Shown: in pieces, positions 59,871 through 64,000 of the stretch
How positions within the stretch are numbered: the stretch's first letter is position 1
Layout of the letters: every line of letters starts with the position of its first letter
From: Hyphomicrobiales bacterium
GTDB taxonomy: Bacteria; Pseudomonadota; Alphaproteobacteria; Rhizobiales; Rhizobiaceae
Assembly: GCA_900466005.1 (NCBI GenBank)
Contig: UEGQ01000012.1
Location: 185,878-249,877 of the forward strand
Length of the DNA stretch: 64,000 nucleotides
Reading direction: 5' to 3'
The notes under the pieces: generated by a model
What the model saw: the letters and a program-made list of their open reading frames with translations, nothing else
The model's database searches: none
Told to the model about the DNA's origin: nothing
Translations under genes and position numbers: made by a program

Positions 59871-60911
59871 ATGAACACTATGATCCAAGCGCCTGCGAAA
59901 CCCGCCGAAGCCGATGCCGCGACCTGGTTGAAAACCTTGTCGCAATATCGCCAACCGCGGGCACGGCGCAGCGTCTTTGAGCTTTTGGTTACGATCGTTC
60001 CTTTCGCGATCTTCTGGTCTCTTGTCTATTTTTCCATCTCCCATGGTATTTGGCTGGGGCTGATATTCGTCGTACCCGCGGCCGCGTTTCTCTTGCGCCT
60101 GTTCATGATTCAGCATGATTGCGGGCACGGTTCGTTTTTCGCTCGTCGCGGTCTCGATGACTGGGTGGGGCGCCTGCTCGGCGTCCTTACCTTGACGCCC
60201 TATGACTACTGGCGTCGCGCTCATGCCGCCCACCACGCCTCGGCCGGGAATCTGGACGAACGGGGCGTCGGCGACATCACCACCCTTACGGTTGCCGAGT
60301 ATCGTTCGCTCTCCCGCATGGGCCGTCTCGGTTACAACCTCTACCGGCACCCGCTGGTGATGTTCGGCATCGGTCCCGCGTGGCTGTTCCTCTTCAAACA
60401 ACGTCTGCCGTTCGGAATGATGCGATCAGGCGCCTTGCCGTGGGTGTCGACGATGGCCACCAACGCTGCCATCGCCGTACTGGCAGGCGTGCTGGTGTGG
60501 CTGATCGGAATCGGGCCCTTTGTTGCCGTTCACCTGCCGATCGTGCTCCTGGCGGGTGCGGCCGGCGTCTGGCTCTTCTATGTCCAGCATCAGTTCGAAG
60601 CGACCCACTGGGCCAAGGGCGACGACTGGCATTTTCCCCAGGCGGCGCTTCACGGCGCTTCCCATTACGACTTGCCGCTGGTGTTGCGCTGGATTACCGG
60701 CAATATCGGCATTCACCACGTGCATCACCTGTCGAGCCGCATCCCCTATTACCGGCTGCCGGAAGTGCTTCGTCATCACCCGGAACTCGCTTCCATCGGA
60801 CGCATCACGTTGTGGGAGAGTCTGAAGTGCGTGAGGCTCGTCCTCTGGGACGAGAGAAGCCGAAAACTCCTCTCCTTCCGGGATGCCGCGCAGGTTACAG
60901 CCGGCGCGTGA
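59871..60911 (+). CDS. Membrane fatty acid desaturase
   Basis: A 346-residue membrane desaturase with the three histidine boxes HDCGH (about residue 82), HAAHH (about 116) and HVHH (about 282) that bind the di-iron centre, and four or so membrane helices. It would introduce a double bond into acyl lipids to keep membranes fluid at low temperature, which fits its position after the csp genes. Start after ATGGTTTTCCG; AUG at 59871. Confidence 0.93.
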   Translation: MNTMIQAPAKPAEADAATWLKTLSQYRQPRARRSVFELLVTIVPFAIFWSLVYFSISHGIWLGLIFVVPAAAFLLRLFMIQHDCGHGSFFARRGLDDWVGRLLGVLTLTPYDYWRRAHAAHHASAGNLDERGVGDITTLTVAEYRSLSRMGRLGYNLYRHPLVMFGIGPAWLFLFKQRLPFGMMRSGALPWVSTMATNAAIAVLAGVLVWLIGIGPFVAVHLPIVLLAGAAGVWLFYVQHQFEATHWAKGDDWHFPQAALHGASHYDLPLVLRWITGNIGIHHVHHLSSRIPYYRLPEVLRHHPELASIGRITLWESLKCVRLVLWDERSRKLLSFRDAAQVTAGA

Positions 60912-60971
60912 GTGCATTGCAGCCGACTGTTTGTCGGCCGCGCTTCCTCACCACGACAACGAAAGACGACG

Positions 60972-61259
60972 ATGATCGAACTGACACCGATACAGATACG
61001 AGGTCTGAAACTCGCAAAGGACGGCGATTTGTTTCTCCAGGACGGCAAGAAATGGACGCATCTCGACGCCACCGAAACCTATGCAAAGACGGACCGGTTC
61101 AAGGAACGACCGCAGAAGGTCAAATTCCTGAAGACCAGCACGCTGAATGAACTCACCGAACTCGGTCTTTTGAAGAGGCTCAATCCCGAAGCGCCGACGG
61201 AAGAATCCGCCCACGCCATCACGATGGCGGGAAAGATGTGGCTTCTCAAGAACAAGTGA
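60972..61259 (+). CDS. Small hypothetical protein after the desaturase
   Basis: A 95-residue protein (MIELTPIQIRGLKLAKDGDLFLQDGKKWTHLDATETYAKTDRFKERPQKVKFLKTSTLNELTELGLLKRLNPEAPTEESAHAITMAGKMWLLKNK). It reads like a small winged-helix unit: TSTLNELTELGLLKRL followed by TMAGKMWLL. No family name can be given. The first 20 codons of the longer frame (from 60912) are unsupported. Confidence 0.6.
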   Translation: MIELTPIQIRGLKLAKDGDLFLQDGKKWTHLDATETYAKTDRFKERPQKVKFLKTSTLNELTELGLLKRLNPEAPTEESAHAITMAGKMWLLKNK

Positions 61260-61478
61260 CGCCAGCCCAGGGGCTTGGCTGAGCACCATCAAGACGCATT
61301 CGCGGTGCGGGCGCGGCCATCTCCTTCAGCGCGTTCGTCGGAACCCGAATCTCCGGCCAGGCCCCTTTCGCTACGGCAGATTCGCGCAGCTCGGTCTTGT
61401 GGGCCTCAGGCCCAGCATTGCACCGTTGTGGCGGATCTGTGCTGCGCGATGCTCTTCGCCGAGCATCCCTGGATGCCG

Positions 61479-62555
61479 TCATGCCGCCAGCAGGGGCGGA
61501 AAAAAGGGATTTTCCAGAACTCCGGCGCCCGAAACGCTGTGGTGAGCGACGAAGCCCCTTTCTCCGAGGTCACCATTCCGCAGCAGGGACAGGAGGCCCG
61601 CCGCGTAACCTGCCGCGACGGACGTCATCGCGTTGAAGGGACCGAGGGCCGGGCTCGGGCGGAACCGATAGGACGACGAGGCTTCGAGCTTGCGTGCACC
61701 CCTCGCGGAACGGGCCGTCAGGAACATCACCAGCTCATCCTCCTCGATAATGGGCAGACCATTGAGCAGGAGCGAGCGCAGCATGTCGCGGCGGTTCTTG
61801 AGGCCGAGGTCGTCGAGGAGGAACTGCATGTGCTCGAGGTGCCCGGGATAGCGCAGCGTCTTGAAGGTGACGTTGCCGACACCGGCTGCGGCGAACATTG
61901 CGAGATCCTTTAATCCGCGCGAGGTCGTGAAGCCCTCATAAGTCACGCCGTCGAGCACGACGTGTTCCTTGCCCTCGAGTGGCGCGAGATGAACGCGCTC
62001 TCCACCGCGCAGCGCCTCGCAAGGCATCGTGTACTCGTCGATCAACCCGTCGATGTCCCAGATCTGTCCGTAGCCGAGGCGGTTCGTCGGTAGACGCGGT
62101 ATGGAGCCGACGCGGATCGTCAGTTCGGAGACTGGTGCGCACCGGGCAACGAGCCTGCTTGCGATGTTTTCGACGAGACCCGGCGACACGCCGCAGCCAT
62201 TGAGCACGACACGCTCGCCGGCAAGCCGCTCCAGCGCCTGCCGGGTGTCGGCATGCAGTGGCGAGAAGTCGAGGAAATGCGTGCCGGCCGATGCCGCCGC
62301 CCGGGCGATCGCCGGCACCGCCCGCTCGGGCACGGCCGCGACTGTGACATCGCTCTGCTTCAGGAGGTTCGCAAGCGGCTCCTGCGAGCCGAGGTGGTGT
62401 AGAGAAACGGGCAGGTTCAGATCCAGCAGCCGGTCGAGAGCCTCTTCCGAAGGATCGATGACCTCTACGGCAAAGCCTCCCGCCGTGCCGAGGCAGGCGG
62501 CAAGCGCCGAGCCGATATTGCCTGCGCCGACGATCGATACACGGAAGTCAATCAT
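61479..62555 (-). CDS. Saccharopine dehydrogenase-like NAD(P)-binding protein
   Basis: A 358-residue oxidoreductase with an N-terminal Rossmann motif (VSIVGAGNIGSALAACLG) and a saccharopine-dehydrogenase-like C-domain (LNGCGVSPGLVENIASRLV, GQIWDIDGLIDEY, PLEGKEHVVLDGVTYEGFTTSRGLKDL). It probably acts on an amino acid-derived imine or 2-oxo acid. It lies 5 bases after the ABC ATPase gene on the same strand, suggesting catabolism of the imported amino acid. Substrate unknown. Confidence 0.8.
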   Translation of the reverse strand: MIDFRVSIVGAGNIGSALAACLGTAGGFAVEVIDPSEEALDRLLDLNLPVSLHHLGSQEPLANLLKQSDVTVAAVPERAVPAIARAAASAGTHFLDFSPLHADTRQALERLAGERVVLNGCGVSPGLVENIASRLVARCAPVSELTIRVGSIPRLPTNRLGYGQIWDIDGLIDEYTMPCEALRGGERVHLAPLEGKEHVVLDGVTYEGFTTSRGLKDLAMFAAAGVGNVTFKTLRYPGHLEHMQFLLDDLGLKNRRDMLRSLLLNGLPIIEEDELVMFLTARSARGARKLEASSSYRFRPSPALGPFNAMTSVAAGYAAGLLSLLRNGDLGERGFVAHHSVSGAGVLENPFFPPLLAA

Positions 62556-62559
62556 CGGT

Positions 62560-63333
62560 TCACCCTCTGAAGCGTGAGACGAACGCCTGAAGGCGCGGGT
62601 TCTGCGGGTTGAGAATGACCTCGTCGGCCGATCCGGCTTCGGCGATCACGCCCTGATCGAGGAAGAGAACGCGATTGGCGACTTCGGCAGCGAACGCCAT
62701 TTCGTGGGTGACGATCGCCATGGTCATGCCGGCGTCCGCCAGCTGGCGAATAACCGTCAGGACCTCGCCGACCAGTTCGGGATCGAGCGCGCTGGTTACT
62801 TCGTCGAGCAAGAGAACCTCGGGGTCCATGGCAAGTGCACGGGCGATCGCCACCCGCTGCTTCTGTCCGCCCGACAGATGGCTCGGGTAGGCGGCATGCT
62901 TTTCCGCGAGGCCGACCTTGGCGAGCAGGTCCATGGCACGCTCCTCGGCTTCTCGGCGGGGCGTCTTGCAGACCACGATCGGGCCTTCCGTGACGTTCTG
63001 GAGGACGGTCCTGTGCGGAAAGAGATTGAAATGCTGGAAGACCATGCCGACATGGCGGCGAAGCGTGCCGATGCCGATGTCGCCGTCCTTGTCTCGGAAA
63101 CGGTCGCCGACCTTCTTCTGGCGAAAGAGGATCGTGCCGCCGCTCGGGATCTCCATCATGTTGAGACAGCGAATGAAGGTCGATTTGCCGGAGCCTGACG
63201 GACCGATCAGCGCCACCACCTCGCCACGGGCAAGGCTGAGATCCAGCCCTTTGAGGACCTCGAGCGGGCCGAAGCTCTTGCGTAGCGATACCGCTTCGAT
63301 GACCGGCGCGCTTGTTTCTTTGTTCATGCTCAT
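62560..63333 (-). CDS. Polar amino acid ABC transporter ATPase
   Basis: A 257-residue ATPase of the GlnQ/HisP type: Walker A GPSGSGKST, MVFQHFNLFPHRTVLQN, signature LSGGQKQRVAIARALAMDPEVLLLDEVTSALD and H-loop IVTHEMAFA. Energises amino acid uptake. Sixteen bases downstream of the permease. Confidence 0.93.
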   Translation of the reverse strand: MSMNKETSAPVIEAVSLRKSFGPLEVLKGLDLSLARGEVVALIGPSGSGKSTFIRCLNMMEIPSGGTILFRQKKVGDRFRDKDGDIGIGTLRRHVGMVFQHFNLFPHRTVLQNVTEGPIVVCKTPRREAEERAMDLLAKVGLAEKHAAYPSHLSGGQKQRVAIARALAMDPEVLLLDEVTSALDPELVGEVLTVIRQLADAGMTMAIVTHEMAFAAEVANRVLFLDQGVIAEAGSADEVILNPQNPRLQAFVSRFRG

Positions 63334-63348
63334 GGTCGTACCGTTTCC

Positions 63349-64000
63349 TTAGTCGCTCGCCCTGAGGCGTCTTTCGATCCAATCGGCAGCCTGCGTCAGC
63401 GGCAGGAGCATGACGATGTAGAGCCCGGCCATGATGGTGTAGGACTCCAGCGGCCGGTAGGTCTGCCCGTTGACGACGGCCGCCATGTAGGCGAGGTCGG
63501 CGACGGAGATCACCGAGACCAGCGAGGTGTTCTTGAACTGGATCACCGACTGGTTGATGAAGGAGGGCAGCATGCGCTTGATCGCCTGCGGCAGGATGAT
63601 ACGCGTCATCGATTGCCAGGGACTCATGCCGATGGCGGCGGCCGCCTCGCGCTGGCCACGGTCGATCGAGACGATGCCGCCGCGGAAAATCTCGGCGTAG
63701 AAGGCGCCGACATAGAGCGAAAGCGTCAGCATGGCCGCCACGCGATTGTCGATGGAGCCGCCGACCAGCAGTGGGAAGGCATAGTAAAACCAGAGCAACT
63801 GGACGAGGAGCGGCGTGCAGCGGAAGATCTCCTGGTAGACCCGCGCCACCGCCTTGAGAACCTTGAAGCGCGACAGACGCGCTCCACAGGTGGCGAAGCC
63901 GATGATCACGCCGAAGAAGATCGACCCGAAGGTGTAGAGGACAGTGATCCACAGCCCTTCGAGAAAAAGGTCGTAGTAGACCCAGACCGAGTGGAAATCC
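63349..64000 (-). CDS. Polar amino acid ABC transporter permease (5' end beyond the window)
   Basis: A HisM/GlnP-type permease, at least 217 residues, open through the window edge; translation of 63910-64000 continues in frame (DFHSVWVYYDLFLEGLWITVLYTFG), so the true start lies just beyond 64000. EAA loop REAAAAIGMSPWQSMTRIILPQAIKRMLPSFINQ is visible and about five membrane helices. A GTG at 63909 is internal, not the start. Confidence 0.9.
   Translation of the reverse strand, partial: DFHSVWVYYDLFLEGLWITVLYTFGSIFFGVIIGFATCGARLSRFKVLKAVARVYQEIFRCTPLLVQLLWFYYAFPLLVGGSIDNRVAAMLTLSLYVGAFYAEIFRGGIVSIDRGQREAAAAIGMSPWQSMTRIILPQAIKRMLPSFINQSVIQFKNTSLVSVISVADLAYMAAVVNGQTYRPLESYTIMAGLYIVMLLPLTQAADWIERRLRASD

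Noticed and set aside
1-64000. CRISPR arrays, tRNA/rRNA genes, insertion sequences, repABC origin
   Set aside because: I looked for regularly spaced repeats, tRNA-like ends, transposase motifs and Rep proteins and saw none; small RNAs cannot be excluded by eye.

Overview
The window looks like a piece of a large replicon, probably an accessory plasmid, of a rhizobial alphaproteobacterium (Sinorhizobium/Ensifer or Rhizobium type). The evidence is high GC, a Ti-type traG-traD-traC / oriT / traA transfer block, a complete virB1-virB11 type IV secretion operon with a divergent RctA-like regulator, an AHL synthase/LuxR pair, and families common in rhizobia (DUF736, DUF2189, NsrR, DUF6481, paired cold-shock genes). 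No replication genes, tRNA, rRNA, CRISPR or insertion sequence was seen.

Layout. 0-7.9 kb: DUF736 gene, traG-traD-traC (minus), a candidate oriT and the relaxase-helicase gene traA (plus). 8.1-9.8 kb: an ECF sigma factor followed by DUF4142 and amicyanin-like cupredoxin genes, with matching GGAAC-N16-CATC elements before the sigma gene and before the DUF4142 gene. 9.9-15.4 kb: a minus-strand operon nsrR-ccoNOQP-small membrane gene-DUF2189-group III truncated haemoglobin, apparently a nitric-oxide-responsive high-affinity oxidase unit. 15.5-20.3 kb: carbonic anhydrase, a TDT-family transporter, LysR plus a transsulfuration enzyme, and a 50-residue membrane peptide gene whose upstream palindrome matches the one before nsrR.

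20.5-29.4 kb: a PotABCD-like ABC importer (minus; its ATPase gene carries a one-base frameshift), a GntR/FCD regulator, and an aminotransferase, ThDP enzyme and SDR in overlapping order (plus). TTTTTGTTGCA-type palindromes mark both the regulator and the catabolic operon. 29.4-36.6 kb: a signalling island with two PhoB-like regulators having degenerate receivers, an XRE regulator, a small gene coupled to luxI (a CinS/PraR-like arrangement), luxI, luxR, an MNT-HEPN protein and an alpha-oxoamine-synthase-like PLP enzyme. 36.7-47.2 kb: an RctA-like regulator divergent from trbM-virB1-B5-eexN-virB6-B11. 47.2-49.2 kb: a truncated prepilin peptidase and a TadG-like protein. 49.2-51.2 kb: MarR with DoxX, Rieske and GST genes. 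51.3-54.4 kb: MarR with hydroxycinnamate CoA-ligase and hydratase-lyase genes. 54.4-56.4 kb: a GGDEF-EAL protein. 56.9-61.3 kb: a cold-shock island with two csp genes, several tiny conserved-looking genes and a fatty acid desaturase. 61.5-64 kb: a saccharopine-dehydrogenase-like enzyme and a polar amino acid ABC transporter that runs off the window end.

How it fits together: traA, traC, traD and traG process and couple the DNA, VirB builds the channel, and EexN probably blocks redundant mating. The regulators between them (LuxI/LuxR, the CinS/PraR-like pair, the PhoB-like pair, RctA) plausibly decide when transfer is switched on. The remaining genes read as cargo for respiration under nitrosative stress, scavenging of nitrogen or carbon compounds, plant phenolic degradation and cold adaptation. 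Functions come from motif and family recognition by eye; no database search was run.
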